Shown piece by piece: positions 1 through 29,482 of a DNA stretch of 64,000 nt; the first letter of the stretch is position 1, and every line of letters starts with the position of its first letter. The DNA lies in assembly GCF_963675165.1 (NCBI RefSeq), contig NC_087384.1, forward strand, positions 5,139,182-5,203,181, written 5' to 3'. The notes under the pieces were generated by a model that saw nothing but the letters and a program-made list of their open reading frames with translations, did not search any database and was not told where the DNA came from. This stretch comes from Halichondria panicea. Taxonomy: Eukaryota > Porifera > Demospongiae > Suberitida > Halichondriidae. Position numbers and translations under genes: made by a program.

Positions 1-433
1 AGCTGTAGTAATCTGTGTGGGCTGCCCATACCCTAAGGGGAAGTTAGGGGGCCTCTCCTCTCCTTGCCATTGGTGGTTGGCCATCGTGTTCAGGACAAGA
101 GCCTGTAGACATGCAGAAGAACATATCTAAGTGTGTACAGTCATAACACAACGCTACAATTGTGTGGTTTCAGTAAAGGTCACGCTGGTAGTGCTGCTAG
201 GGTTTGTCAATGTAAGCTGTTAAGCTGCTGCTTTAGGCTAGGGTACTGGCTACGTGTGTGTGTTTGCACAGGCATAGTTACCCCTTCATCGTAGCGGGGG
301 TTGCAATGGAACACATAGTCCTGCCCACACATGAAGTTGAGCCCAGTCCGGGTTGGTGCCGTTGGAGAGATATACGTCATGTTGACAAAACAACCAGTAC
401 CCCAGGAACCAATACCCACTTGAACAGTATCTC
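1..433 (-). CDS. Galectin, two internal exons, 3' end off the window
   Basis: Beta-galactoside-binding lectin domain read on the minus strand. The upstream exon is 282-433 (acceptor ...ctgctag, donor gtaact, phase 0 at its 3' end) and the next is 1-102 (acceptor ...gtctacag), continuing past the left edge. Joined, they give the galectin carbohydrate-recognition signature in order: FVNM strand, FHCNPRYDEG (the H-NPR motif), LVLNTM (the V/L-N motif), then HQWQGEERPPNFP (the W and EER motif). All sugar-contacting positions of the family are present except the second His/Arg variants, which differ freely in invertebrates. The N-terminal exon was not located between 434 and 1518. The gene is antisense to the ATPase gene on its right and may lie inside one of that gene's introns. 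Family assignment is firm; exon ends are read by eye. Confidence 0.8.
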
Positions 434-1518
434 CTAGCAGTGCAGTGGGCATACAAAAAACATCAGATTTGTACAGCTATTATAAACATGCATACAATTA
501 AACTATCTGAAACTACACTATCTGGTTACCCATGATAGTATTTGGCTTCTTCAATAGAATACAGTCACAGTAGCTCTCTCAAACTCTTTGTTCTGAACTC
601 TTGGGGCCAGTACTAGTATCAAGTAGATCTGTTTGTCACATGTGCAGTGTGTGTGTGGGTGTTCAAATATGGTCTGCTTTTTATTGGGATTCCCTGGGTC
701 TATGAATATAGGCCACCACTTCATTGTAGCCTAGGCCATAAGATTGATAATAAAGATTTCTACTCCTGATTGTGTTGAGTACTTCACAGCTAAAAGTAGC
801 CTCCTTCACAAGGCCTAAACAATTAGGCCTGCTACTGACTGCTTGCGCATGTGCAAAATTATTGGATAATATTCCCGTAATGTTTCCCATTAAACTGAAT
901 TTTACCCGAATTATATCCTGAATAACATATACAGACAAAGAATACTCTTCATAAAGTCAGACACAGAGCTATATAGCTAGCTAGCTAGAGACAGAGCTGT
1001 ATTGGTTACAGCAGCAATTTCTTTCTGATAGAGTCGACTTTCACCAAGGTTAGTGTCAGATGGGCGTGGCCTATCCATATAGGCTATTGTCAGCCTTCCC
1101 CTCCGTTCAGAGGATTGTTATCCACACTGTTGCAGGCTGTGAGTCTTTTGTTAACATAGTAGGCTAAGGGTAGCTATTAGAATGCTATCACACGGGCTAC
1201 AATCACACTTCTATCCCACTTTCTTCAATCCACTTCCGTTCGTTGTGACGTCATTGTTTTACTGAGCAAAATACAATGGTATCCGAATTACCCACTTTCT
1301 GGGTAATAGGTGGCGCATGCGCAAACAGTCGATACCAGGCCCTCTCTTAGCGGCCTGGAATCGAGGCTAAGCTAAAAGTTGCCATCCACGTGTTAGGGTG
1401 ACCGACCTCCTTGTTCTTCCCTTTGAGTAGTTGGGTATACATGTACAGTTTACATACGTCATTTTTACCTTTTCGTTTTCAGCTCCATTTCACTAATATT
1501 TCTCTTCCGTTTCTGTAG
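434..1518. other. Non-coding stretch between galectin exons and ATPase exon
   Basis: No exon could be supported here. A minus-strand open frame at 681-938 has no galectin or other recognisable features. The stretch holds a short (tagc)n run near 975 and one end of a Mutator-like repeat (1287-1373). It should contain either the upstream part of the ATPase intron, the galectin 5' exon, or both. Confidence 0.4.
1287..1373. mobile_element. Solo end of a TAGCCTCGA-type MITE
   Basis: The segment matches the right end of the complete element at 30944-31566: a short inverted repeat around ttacccactttctgggtaa, then gcgcatgcgc, then ggcctggaatcgaggcta at the terminus. No matching left end is visible in 1-1286, so this is a truncated or solo end. 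Confidence 0.6.
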
Positions 1519-19008
<17,490 letters not shown>

Positions 19009-19055
19009 ACACACATGAACCAAAACACATTTAATTCTCATTTATTACCTTAATT

Positions 19056-19061
19056 ATTAAA
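19056..19061 (+). promoter_or_regulatory. Candidate polyadenylation signal (ATTAAA)
   Basis: ATTAAA lies 48 bases after the stop of the long ATPase isoform, and the next gene starts at 19222, so the 3' UTR must be short. Hexamer match only. Confidence 0.4.
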
Positions 19062-19221
19062 ATTTTAACTAGATTAATTTGTGGTTTTGATAGTCATAAA
19101 TTGACAATACGTCATCAGAATGAATGCATTCTTGGATCTTTAGCTAGCTAGCTAGCGCTGGGATAATACTTGAAGACGAAGTATAATAATTTTTGCTAGG
19201 TCTATATAATAGAGAGAGAAA

Positions 19222-22200
19222 ATGGGGAGCAAAGGAAGCAAGCACTCTAATGTCGATGTTGAGCAGACGGATGGTGCAGCTGGCAACTCCACAATGGCCA
19301 GGGCCATCGCTAAGGGCAGGGTATATATAATCATCTCCTATCCTAACTCTGTGATTGGATACGAAGGGGTTGCATTCAACGACAGTCAGTTTAGGGAGCT
19401 GCTGATGGCACTGCAGGAGGTATGAATGTGGAGCTAGGCCGGGTTCTTGTACATATCGAGCTAGTGCATGTATGTACAGCTTGCTAGTCTAGCTGCATGC
19501 ATGGTCTATCTGCATGCTAATGTGAATAAGCTTATGGAAATTTGATATGCCTAGCATATATAGCATGTGCACTGTAAATTAATGAAACCTGAAAGTCGTG
19601 TGGTAATTATAAAACATGCATTTTTTGGTGTATTCGATCTGTCTGTTTAATACGTACCTATGTACGTACGTACGTAGGCCTAGCTATGCACGTTTATTGG
19701 GGAACCTCGCTTTATATAGAGAGTGTAGTATAGGAAGATAGCATTGGCACATAATTATTATTGTCTCGGGTACAGTGCAAGTGATTATGTAACTATTCCT
19801 GTAACATTTAGCATCCCATTGGCTAAGGTTGTGATATAAGTGCACATCAAAGCCTAAAGACTACAAAAACACTCTGTCAACATGGTTGTAAATTGCTGTT
19901 TGTATATATTAGGAAATTGATGTTTGCCTATTGCTGTTTGACTAGTTATTGCCAAATTGTTTTGTTGTTAAATCAGCAATTGGACGCACTACAATAAGAC
20001 TTAATGTAGATCTATTTGTGCATAAATTAGATTTTCAGATTTTCCCAATTGTGATTGTATTATCATTATCATGATGGTGACAATAGCTCTGTTGCGATTA
20101 GCTTGTTGCTTGTCCAAGATGGTTGTCAATAGTTCCTGTCACATGAATAAAAGTGTATGTAAGTGATTATTCCTCCTAAACAGTCAACTGTATTGCAAAA
20201 CATACTTATTCACTAACTGTTCTTAGTGGCATTCTTTGGCTAATACTGAATAATTATACTGTCCCTACAACTGCTCATTTGCCAGGTGCTGGATAACCTT
20301 TTTTGATGTGGCCTGGCCTACACACTAACCTAATTGTGGAGTAGAGCAGGCCACGTTAGTCTATTATGGTTTGTAACCAAGCTGTTCTTTGTGACTCCAA
20401 ATAGCTCAGCCAGCTCAATAAAATTGTTGTTTCTTTGCCAATTTATTCACTGCCTTGGTATGTGCTCTGTGTACCCTAAAGGAGAGTGATTGAATGGTTG
20501 TCATAGTAATTTTCTGAGGCCAAAAGCTATTTATTGTAGCAATGTGAATGGCTTCACTGTTACCTCAGTTTTTGCTGCCACAGCTTTCGTTCTTGATACT
20601 GAAGGATATGCTTCCTTTTTCTGTATAGTACGTTATACATGTGCTTTATCTGGTGGCAGTTGCTATTTTCCACATAACACTATATTATCTCACAGTCCGT
20701 TTTAAGCACCTACAATTGTTTAAATTCTACCATGTCTGCATGAGTAAGCTGAAAGTTCTTTAAGATCGATCCCTCACATTTTAAGCCCCTACAGTCTTCC
20801 ATGCTTAAACCAGAGTCTTATAATAGTAATTTGTCACTTTGCGTTCTACATACCACACAGCAACTAGCTGACTTTGAAGTGATAGTCGATGCCGGAAAAG
20901 TGGATCGGTTCTGTGAATTCGTGACGTGTCACAATAGCAACGACCCGAACAAGCTGGTCTCCAAACCGAGAGTTCTGGTGGAGGTCTTCTACACGGGGGT
21001 CTATGCTGGTATTGAGAAGAAAAAGATACAGTCAACCGTACAGGAGATGCTGGACCCTCAGAGCTACTGCTTGTAAGTCCATTTATTGTGAAGATGATAT
21101 ATTTCTTTAGTCTACATGTATATAGTGCTGAATATGGAAGACCATGTCTAGTTGATTTTAGCACAGGGAGCCTGAGAAGGCCTCGGCGGAACAGTTAGTG
21201 GGTGCGCTTAAAGCATAGATTAAAGCATAGATTAAACCACACCCCCTCTACCCCAATGCACATTGACTAAGCGATGGTACTCTCCGTGTCCCACTTGCTT
21301 CATAATGTTCTATAGCAGCTGTTCCTACCTGCGACACACCTGGTCAGTATCATTGCACTGGTGTTACTATTTGGAGGATACATACTACCGTATAGCGCGA
21401 AATTTTCGAGGCACTTAAATTTCGATCATGGAATGGCTTCTAAAAGGATAAATTTCGCGCTATTTAGTGAAATGACGTTGTGTCTTAGCATTTCGTGGAC
21501 CTAATTTTTGTGGAGGTTTGCTAACCCACGAAAACAGGAGTCCCTTGAAAATTTCGCGCTATGTGGTGTTTGTTGTAGCCTGTGGGAGCTGTGTTTAGGT
21601 ATCATGACTGCGTTTCACCATGCAGTGATGTCACTATGATGTAGATACACAATGTTATACAGTTATAAATGTACCTGTGACTGCAATATTCCAGGCAAAG
21701 TTACCATCTACAGCATAAGTATGGTTTCTATGGTTTTGGTGAAGCATTACAGTAGTGTAGTAGTAATTTGAGGTCAACCATTTTGACGGCACAGGAACAC
21801 ATGACCTTAATTGACTCCATGTCTGTTTGCTATAGCCTGGGCCCAAAGCTTTTTTTTCATGTTAAAGTATACATGTATTCCGTGTAATAGACTCTCTTCC
21901 TACATGCAGTGTAACTATAGCAGTTTCAGAACTAACTATAGATGAATATGCAGCTGTATAGATCTGTGATGTCTAACACCACAATGGCCTTGTTGTAATC
22001 AGTTGTACATGATTCCCTGAGGGGCATACTGGTATGGTGTGGGCCTTGTGTGAATGGTCTTTGATCTGGCCATAAATACAAAGCATTCAACCTGGGCTCT
22101 TTGTAGCTCTTCTCATTGTGGTCGTCCTACAGCTAAATTTATAATAATCTCCAAAAGTCTTTATATATAGTATGTGTTTCAACCTGTGTTATAGCAGGCC

Positions 22201-25200
22201 ACCTCTTTATTTCAGCCATTGTTGATTCTCCCTATGGACAGGTGTCACTGTATTACCTACCCTCACCCCCAGCCTAAGTTTACACTCACACGTACCAGGC
22301 ATATAGGTGGTACATGCATATACGTTGATTACAAACTATGAATATGTCCTCTCGCCTAATACAGTGCATCCAGTCTAGAGAGTAGAATACAAAAATAGGT
22401 GAGTAGTTGTACTTAAATGTATCTCAAGATTGGAACATTTCTAAGAAATTGTCCATTGTATAGGTAAAAGAATAAGCATGATTCAAAAATATTTCCCCAA
22501 AAGTTGTTGTAGTGGAAAATAATTTTAGGTGATAAAAGGGGTGGTCGCAAAAAAATGTACGTAACATCAATTATCTCTGGAACTAATTGGAAAAAAAATT
22601 TGTTATCAAAAGTTAGACAATTTATTCAAGCTTACTCTGTGTAATTTTATAGACTTTAGCCGTAAGGTTTTCTTCAAATCTCTCCCTAACCGAAACGGCA
22701 CTAAAAACTAGCAATTTTGAGCACTGCGGAGGATGTGTAGATATTTAAGTAACATCGAATCTTTCATAAGATAGCCAAACTATCTATAGATGTTGTGACA
22801 AAGTTCCAAACCTTAACCGGAAACCGTTGGCCTTTTCTCTCCCTAACCGATTACCCACTATAACAATTGGGTACTGTTTTATTAATCACCACAAACCCAC
22901 CACCTTATGTTGTCATGGAAATAATTTTGGATGTGATGTAGCTTATTCATTCGCCTACACAATGGTATCAGCAGATTTTCTTAGAAATGTTCCAATCATA
23001 AGATATTTACATTTAAGTACAACTACTCACACATTTTGGGTATTCGACTCTTTAGACTGGATGCACTGTATACGTACTACACACAACAAACAGTACATGA
23101 TGTACAACTTTATCATGTGACTCTCCCCACAGTATTGACGTGCGGTGTGAGATGGGACGTTACCACACGACCAACCACTTAGAGACATTGCTTAGAGTAT
23201 GAACTTCCCGTCGCCTATTCATCATCTGACCTGATTTTCAGAACTCTGCCTCGATTCAGGACTCGTGTTTTCTTAATTTTGTATATACATGTTTGCGTGT
23301 ACCTGATTGTACTTTCTGTTTCAGTTAGGTTTATTTATACTATTTGTTATGTCCACCAAATTTTTGTTTGCTATGCAGATTTGCTGTTCGTGGATAATAA
23401 TGATCTTATTAGTCTATCTAAGAAAATTAATGTCTATATATACTCGTTGTATATGTCTATATATAATAGGGTGCCAGTGACGATCAATTTAAGGTTATAT
23501 ACACTTGAACCTTAATTTGAATATAATTTTAAGGACACGAGCTTATAATTTTTTGTCTATAGCTCTGGTGGCTGCATGCATAGGGAGGTTCACTCAAAAG
23601 AGCAAATATTTGGATATATATAATTATATATATATATATATATTGCATGCATGCATGTGGCTTAACAAATATTTTTAAAGCTCCAACTCTCTATTTATGC
23701 TGCATAATAATTATATGCATGCATGTGGTCCTATATATAGTAATAATTAACGAGTGCTGCAAGCTGTGCTGTGCTGTGCTGTGCTAAGTAATTAATGCAT
23801 GCTTCCTTCCATTCTCGCCATCTTACACTCAGGAGTGTAATAATGTTACATGTTATGTTGTTACGTTATTATTGTTGATTGCATGCAGAATTAATTGAAT
23901 TCCACAGTTATTATAATATTAAAGAGAGGAGTTGATCATGATCACAAAATATCCCACATAATTGCTAAAAATTAAACGAAATTTTTCGCTCGGGTCCCCC
24001 CCCCACAGAAACATGTATGGGGGCCCTCGTCTAGTGTACTGGCACTTTTAAGGTTTCAATACCCCTGAGACATCATTTGGCGAGGGTGCATGTCATTACA
24101 GCTAGTTTGGTAACCTCATCATTATTTGTGTCGTCCTGCAGTTCCACCAGTACTTTGAGGCATTATTTGCAAAAGGGGAGGGGTTTGTGACAAGGGTTCT
24201 GGGTGTGGCTGGGTTGGGTTACCAATGGGGCCAAATTGAGTTGCCAATTAACACTAATCGAGGTACACCCCTTCGAGAGACCAGATCAACTCCCACGTAA
24301 TCAGAGCAATTTTGCATGCTGAGGTCAACTCTAACAGATCAACTTTTCATAGTCAACTCCTCTAATCAACTCAATCTTGAAATCCAGTAATTAACTTAAA
24401 GGTGTTGACCTCTATTTTTAGCTAATTACTGTCGTGCATGTGCGTCCTTGCCAAAGTACGCCTCATATAGATTTTATCACAATGCACACTCATTCACAAT
24501 GGCTCAATTCATCGAACAATTGAGGAGCTAGGAAAGATTTTAAATTTGAGGGGTATGATCTACACAAAATAAGAGAGACATCTTGTGACATTTTATAGAA
24601 ATCCATCAGCCCAGAATAGGTCCTGATATTATGCTCAAAACAATTTTAGCACCAATTAGGTGTCTTGGGCAACACTGTCCATTTTTGATAAAGATCATTA
24701 CATTAAGTTTTGGATAACGACGTTCTCATGGCACGATACTTCGATAATTACAGCGGGGAGCCAGAGGTGGCTACTTTTTGAGGCAGAAACATTATTTTTA
24801 AAAGTCCTTGTAGGGAATCCACTAGCCTTAATTAATTATTCCAGGCCACTTTAAAATACGAACTACATGTATTACAATAAGTCATTAAGTGGCTAGGACG
24901 CGACATATAAAACAACACAGCTTGAGTAAGTGCTACTTTGATAATGTCCTAAGATGTAGTGTGTTGCATATTTGGAGGGTCTCCTTAAAAAATGTACACA
25001 AGATACAATATACATGACGATTGTACGTTAAAACATAGTGCCTTTATATGTGCTCTACTGTCTACGCAGTTTTGTATAATGATTTTACAAATGCCCCCTC
25101 ACTCAACCACTTGTCTAGCACTTTGGTCCTTCACTGATCTTTTTGTTCATATCGCTTCATAGCTGATTGATGTGGTTTAGCCTGGCCCAAGCCTAAATTA

Positions 25201-25464
25201 ATGTACTTACAATGTGATAAATGTACATAATTATGTGTTTGACTCATGATTATTACCGTACAATTGACAGACTGTTTGTCAGTAGGAGTGCTGGCACTCG
25301 TAGTCTGTAGTGTGCACTAATTCCTTATATAATTAATTATTGTTTTTTTTATATAACACTCTGCAGGTACAGAGATCTACCATTGGGTTGCTGAGTACTG
25401 GCAATCTCAACAGGTTGCTCCGATCCCTCAGCGGCACGTCTCGTTCACATGGAGCATGCAGTGA
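19222..25464 (+). CDS. Uncharacterised 230-residue protein with N-myristoylation-type start
   Basis: Exons 19222-19419, 20861-21072, 23133-23196, 24142-24262 and 25367-25464 join with phases 0, 2, 0, 1 into one open frame of 230 codons ending at TGA 25462-25464. The start is MGSKGSKHS: Gly2 and Ser6 fit the MGxxxS/T myristoyl-transferase consensus, with basic residues that favour membrane binding. The rest is soluble and mixed alpha/beta in composition, with no transmembrane segment. Notable stretches are RVYIIISYPNSVIGYEG, PRVLVEVFYTGVYAGIEKKK, FIDVRCEMGRYHTTNHLE, FHQYFEALFAKGEGFVTRV and HVSFTWSMQ. I recognise no domain. Exon 3 (64 nt) is small and could have been missed by automated prediction: reading through its donor gives a stop at once. 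Introns 2 and 3 are swollen by MITEs. Confidence 0.75.
21247..21384. repeat. Dispersed repeat copy 2
   Basis: About 95 percent identical by eye to 17907-18050. Its right side is interrupted by the MITE at 21386-21567. Confidence 0.8.
21386..21567. mobile_element. MITE with accgtatagcgcgaaatttt ends
   Basis: Terminal inverted repeats of about 22 bases (accgtatagcgcgaaatttt at the left, aaaatttcgcgctatgtggt at the right) bound about 180 bases. Related ends occur at 27067 and 58933-59093. Confidence 0.8.
22360..23070. mobile_element. Mariner-type MITE with long inverted repeats
   Basis: tacagtgcatccagtct at the left and its exact reverse complement at the right bound 711 bases, flanked by TA. 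Inverted similarity extends about 100 bases inward (including gagtagttgtacttaaatgt and its complement). It lies in intron 2 of the 230-residue protein gene. No transposase is encoded. Confidence 0.8.
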
Positions 25465-25592
25465 CTAACAAAATTAATTAGCAGTAATTTTTGAAACTCA
25501 TCTTACTCTGTTTTTATATTACTCTTGTCCTGGACGGAGAAACAGAGTCGCCTTCCAGCGGCTCCAACGGTCTGACTAATGGTGGTCTTGCT

Positions 25593-25626
<34 letters not shown>

Positions 25627-26025
25627 AGAAACCCCTACCCCACTAGTGTCTTTGGATATCTTTCTCGGAGCCGAGTACTCGTTGGGCTGCCAGTGACACT
25701 TGTGAGAGGCCTGGGTAGCCATCTCTAGCTCTGTTGTTTTAATGTATTTTTCCTACGAACCATAAGGTATAACGTATTCTCATTTTCCGTTTTATTATCA
25801 ACAATAAATTTAGCGCATGTGCACTAACACCCTGCAATGAACACCAGGCCGTGTTTTAATCGGCGTGGATTCTAGGCTAGGATTCACCTTTCGCACGCAG
25901 AGATGTCCACTATAGATACTATAAATTAAGAAAAAAGACGCTTGGGAAGCATTTAAACATGTGCTTATACGTACCTCAATGTCAGAGCATCTTCACTCAT
26001 GCTGGACTAAATTTACCATAATTAT
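25465..26025. other. Intergenic stretch with (GT)n and a MITE end
   Basis: Contains a (gt)n run at 25595-25625 and, at 25850-25893, a fragment (gccgtgttttaatcggcgtggattctaggcta) related to the 58-base palindromic element at 27373-27430. No exon was seen and no promoter was identified for the sulfotransferase. Confidence 0.5.
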
Positions 26026-26840
26026 ATGGTAACTCCTGAGAGCATTGCAGAGGCAGCCAGTCTCCCCGTTGACCCTAGTGATGTGTGGATAGCTACCTAC
26101 CCCAAGTCTGGAACAACATGGACACAAAACATTTGAAACTGATCCGAAACAAAGGAGAAAAAGATGGCGTTCAATTAATGCTAAGTGTGCCATGGGCAGA
26201 AGCAAACAGTAATCTTAGCGGATTGAAAATCAACCTCTCCACTTTACCGAAACCTCGTACCTTCAAGAGTCACTTGACGTACGACTTAATGCCCTGTGGT
26301 AAACCAAACACCACTAATTGTAAGTACATATACGTTGCTCGTAACCCAAAGGATGTGGCAGTCTCCTATTTTTTTCACTACGTACGGATCTCTGTTAGGA
26401 AAGACGCTACCTTGGATTGGGATATCTTCTTCCGCAACTTCATCTATGGAAACGTTGACTTAGGGGACTTTTTTGATCATGTTCTGAGCTGGTGGCCTCA
26501 CAGAAACGAGGATAATGTTCTCTTCCTCATGTTTGAAGATATGAAGAAGGACCCACGAGCAGCCATCACTCGTATTGCAATGTTCATTGGTTCTGACATT
26601 TCCGAGGAGGTGGTCGACAAAATTGTTGCTGAAACATCTTTTGATTCAATGAAGAAAGACGAAATTGCCAATTATTCAGTCATTGACTTTTGTTATAATC
26701 CTGGTTCGACTCAATTCTTGAGAAAAGGGGATGTGGGTGACTGGAGAAACCACTTGTCACCCGAGCAATCTGCTGAGATTGACCAACTCTGTCGAGAAAA
26801 GCTCAAGGACACTGGACTAGTGTTTGACTTTGGAGAGTAG
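26026..26840 (+). pseudogene. Cytosolic sulfotransferase, intronless, with one frameshift
   Basis: SULT-family enzyme moving sulfate from PAPS to a hydroxyl or amine acceptor. Starting at the ATG at 26026 (MVTPESIAEAASL), the frame encodes the 5'-phosphosulfate loop WIATYPKSGTTWTQN and then stops. From about 26131 the protein continues in the next frame to TAG at 26838-26840. One base appears to be missing in a short T run (aacattt). The rest is complete: RTFKSHLTYDLMP carries the catalytic His, YIYVARNPKDVAVSYF is the 3'-phosphate loop, and FLRKGDVGDWRNHLSPEQ is the C-terminal PAPS motif. With the frame joined it would be about 271 residues, short of the usual 285-300 because the N-terminal 20-30 residues are absent. 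It could be a retrocopy pseudogene, or an intact gene with a homopolymer error and a missed first exon. Confidence 0.85.
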
Positions 26841-27372
26841 AATATTGTATTTCCTTTGAACCAGAACTAGAATCTATAATCATTGCACTAGAGAGATCAG
26901 GCTAATATTGCATGCTAGAATAGTAGATTGCCTCTTTGATTGGGCTTGTGTAGTGGAAGTTTCAGTTATTGGTACATTCAAGAGTGCTGACCTTTGCAGC
27001 TCACTTGGAAGTTTTGGTCAAATATATAGTAAAATGCAAAAAACCACTTGAAATAATAGTTTACATACCATATAGCGTGTAATTTTCGTGGGGCAAAATA
27101 TTCGTGGTTGGAGCTCTGTATGGTGTCATCTACGGTGGCCGATGTAGGCCTTGCCCAATTATGCTCAAAATTTTACCTAGTCTCCAAGTCTCATGCATTG
27201 TACCTATTAGTCTTTAATTATTACCTAATTATTACCCATTATTCTCGATAAAAATCATCAACGAGAATTAATTATACTGCAACACCACAGACGCTTCTAT
27301 ATATATAATCTTCTAAGGAGCTATACTGGTGAAAGAAATCTTAGAAAAGAGTTAACTGATCTAGTAGTACTA

Positions 27373-27430
27373 TAGCCTCAAATCCACGCCGATTAAAATA
27401 CGTATTTTAATCAGCGTGGATTCGAGGCTA
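27373..27430. mobile_element. 58-bp palindromic Mutator-like mini-element
   Basis: The whole element is a palindrome: tagcctcaaatccacgcc and its near-perfect complement ending gaggcta around an ACGT centre. It is flanked on both sides by GTAGTACTA (27364-27372 and 27431-27439), a 9-base target duplication. Its TAGCCTC ends match the larger element at 30944-31566. Confidence 0.8.
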
Positions 27431-28079
27431 GTAGTACTACTATAGCACCTTCCATATGTATACTCAGTATTAGCATTACTCTGCTATTGAGGCTATATAT
27501 AGTGCTTCTATAAAATCATACTTTCTACCAAAATTTGGTAAAAATTGCCTAATAGGCTCATATTTTTTGCCTATTAGGCTTGCATAACCCTTCCTTGCCA
27601 TTCGTGAAATCTGGAACAGGAGCGTCTTTAGGTCGATCAATTAGTGTGGATCCGGCCTCACCACGCCTCCATGTCATTCTATTAGTCTAGATCCGGCTAG
27701 CAATTCTAGCTGGGACTCCCAGTTCTAGCTCGTTTTGTTTAGCGTGTCAGAGACTGGGAGAAGATGATTGGCACTCCTTGGCTCCTTTGGATGTACAGCT
27801 GTCCAGATCCCTAGAACATACCCTCCATTCTGACGAGTTATCAGTGCATAGGGTGCTTACTAGATTCTTGCCAGCCAGTACAGTTCAAGCTACACACAGC
27901 ACCGCTCAACTATTCTCTACCCCATTATCTAGCTAAATCTGGTCCAACTAGACAGCAGACACAGCTAGTTAATTCAGTAAAGCCAGGGGTAGCCCTACTT
28001 CTACGGTTGTTCAGTACCCACGGTAACAAAAAAAACCAGGGCAGGCTGCTCAGGCCATTCCCTTCAAATTAAATTTGCT

Positions 28080-28289
28080 AGAAATAACTATTCAAGACAC
28101 TTCTACTTCATTAGAATTGCAAAAGTATGGAATAAATTGCCGTCGAATTTAATAAATCTAGATTCATCTCTAGGAACAATCAAGAAAAAGACTTCGGACT
28201 TTTTAGTGTCAGATTTTCTAGAAAACTTTGACACAAATAACTTATGTTCATTTCATATGGTTTGCCCATGCTCTAAATGTCATATATAG
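28080..28289 (+). mobile_element. 3' tail of a non-LTR retrotransposon reverse-transcriptase ORF
   Basis: An open frame ends in the typical LINE C-terminus: RHFYFIRIAKVWNKLPSNL followed by a Lys-rich helix and CPCSKCHI before the stop at 28287-28289. The W-N-x-L-P motif is characteristic of CR1/jockey-like ORF2 ends. No upstream reverse-transcriptase domain is in frame, so this is a 5'-truncated fragment. Confidence 0.7.
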
Positions 28290-28740
28290 GATCCTCTGTT
28301 AACTATACTTATCACTCTATAGATTATATAATATACATCAGCTGCTCCAATGTTGGAGTAAGTCTGTCAGCTATTTCCTCTCACCCAATAATTTTCACTT
28401 AATTTCTTTTGTCATGCTGTAAAGTTCACATAATAATAATAATAACAATTCCTCTGGGCTGGGCTAACTAGTTGAGCCACGCCTCCCAATTCTCAAGGCT
28501 AGGTACATGTCTCTGTCTAGCTGCTTCTTCAGCTTCTTGCTCAGTTTTGTGGCTTAGAGAAAGGCCAGCTACTCAGGGGGAAGAGTCGAGATGAAAGTCT
28601 GGCAGCCAGGTGACGTCCAAACGGTCAGTTATTCTTTCCACCAACTTTTTAATCTAGTCTAGTCCTGCTTGCACTGCTACTACTACTGTTACTCTTCCTA
28701 CTACTACTACTGCTACTCTTCCTAGCTAGTCAAAGGTTTC

Positions 28741-28760
28741 TTTTTTTTTTTTTTTTTTTT
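28741..28760. repeat. T20 tract
   Basis: Twenty T residues, possibly the tail of a minus-strand retro-insertion, although no body was recognised. Confidence 0.6.
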
Positions 28761-28980
28761 AACTACGTACATATGCACAAAGAGACATCAAAGCTTACAT
28801 CAAAGGACACAGATTTTTAGCCTACTTGACTGATAAGGCCGTTACCTAGACTACAGTTTGTTTGTCAGGGAGGAGCTCACATACAACTTCATCTAATTCA
28901 TCATAACGATTCGTTACCGTTGTTGTAATTTCTACAACAGATTGCCAACGAAAGAGATAATGCTCAATGCTCCACCGCAC

Positions 28981-29083
28981 CTATTAGCATAGATAGTAGA
29001 GGAAGGGGGATTGGAAACACAGGCAATTAGCACTATTTCACACGGACCGTCCTTGCTACTTCCTCTACTATCTATGCTATTAG
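28981..29083. repeat. 25-bp perfect inverted repeat
   Basis: ctattagcatagatagtaga at 28981 onward pairs perfectly over 25 bases with 29059-29083, with 53 bases between. Confidence 0.8.
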
Positions 29084-29293
29084 TCTCAAAATTATGCTAG
29101 CATATTGGGCAAGGCCTAGTGTCCGATAGGGGTCCGCCTCTGCTTGTTGCCCTCCTATGCCGCGCACGGTAAAGGGTCGCCGTATTCTCTACCGGCGAGC
29201 GGTAAAGAGCGACCGCCTCACTGTGGTGGCCACTTTATGACCGCCGCGTCAAAAACCTCGCCGCCAGCGGTAACAATCGCGAGATATCTCAAA

Positions 29294-29482
29294 ATTCTAA
29301 TAAGAGCGCATCTTACGTTTGCAGCATCTGTGTGGAGAGCTTTTAAATTATTACACATCCCAGAGGACCTTCATAAAGCATAGACTATTCACAGGGATTT
29401 AATTTGTAAGCTCTGGAGTACTATGCCATAGTACTCCTGTCCAGGGCTTACAGATGAAATCCATATGCGCTCTTATTAGAAT
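29294..29482. repeat. Inverted repeat enclosing a 23-nt palindrome
   Basis: attctaataagagcgcat at 29294-29311 is the reverse complement of 29465-29482. Inside lies the perfect palindrome ggagtactatgccatagtac-tcc (29415-29437). GC-rich blocks on both sides (29155-29290 and 29545-29610) with repeated gcggtaaa differ sharply from the AT-rich surroundings. Confidence 0.7.

Noticed and set aside
681-938. 85-codon minus-strand frame as galectin N-terminus
   Set aside because: Lacks galectin strand motifs and a matching donor phase.
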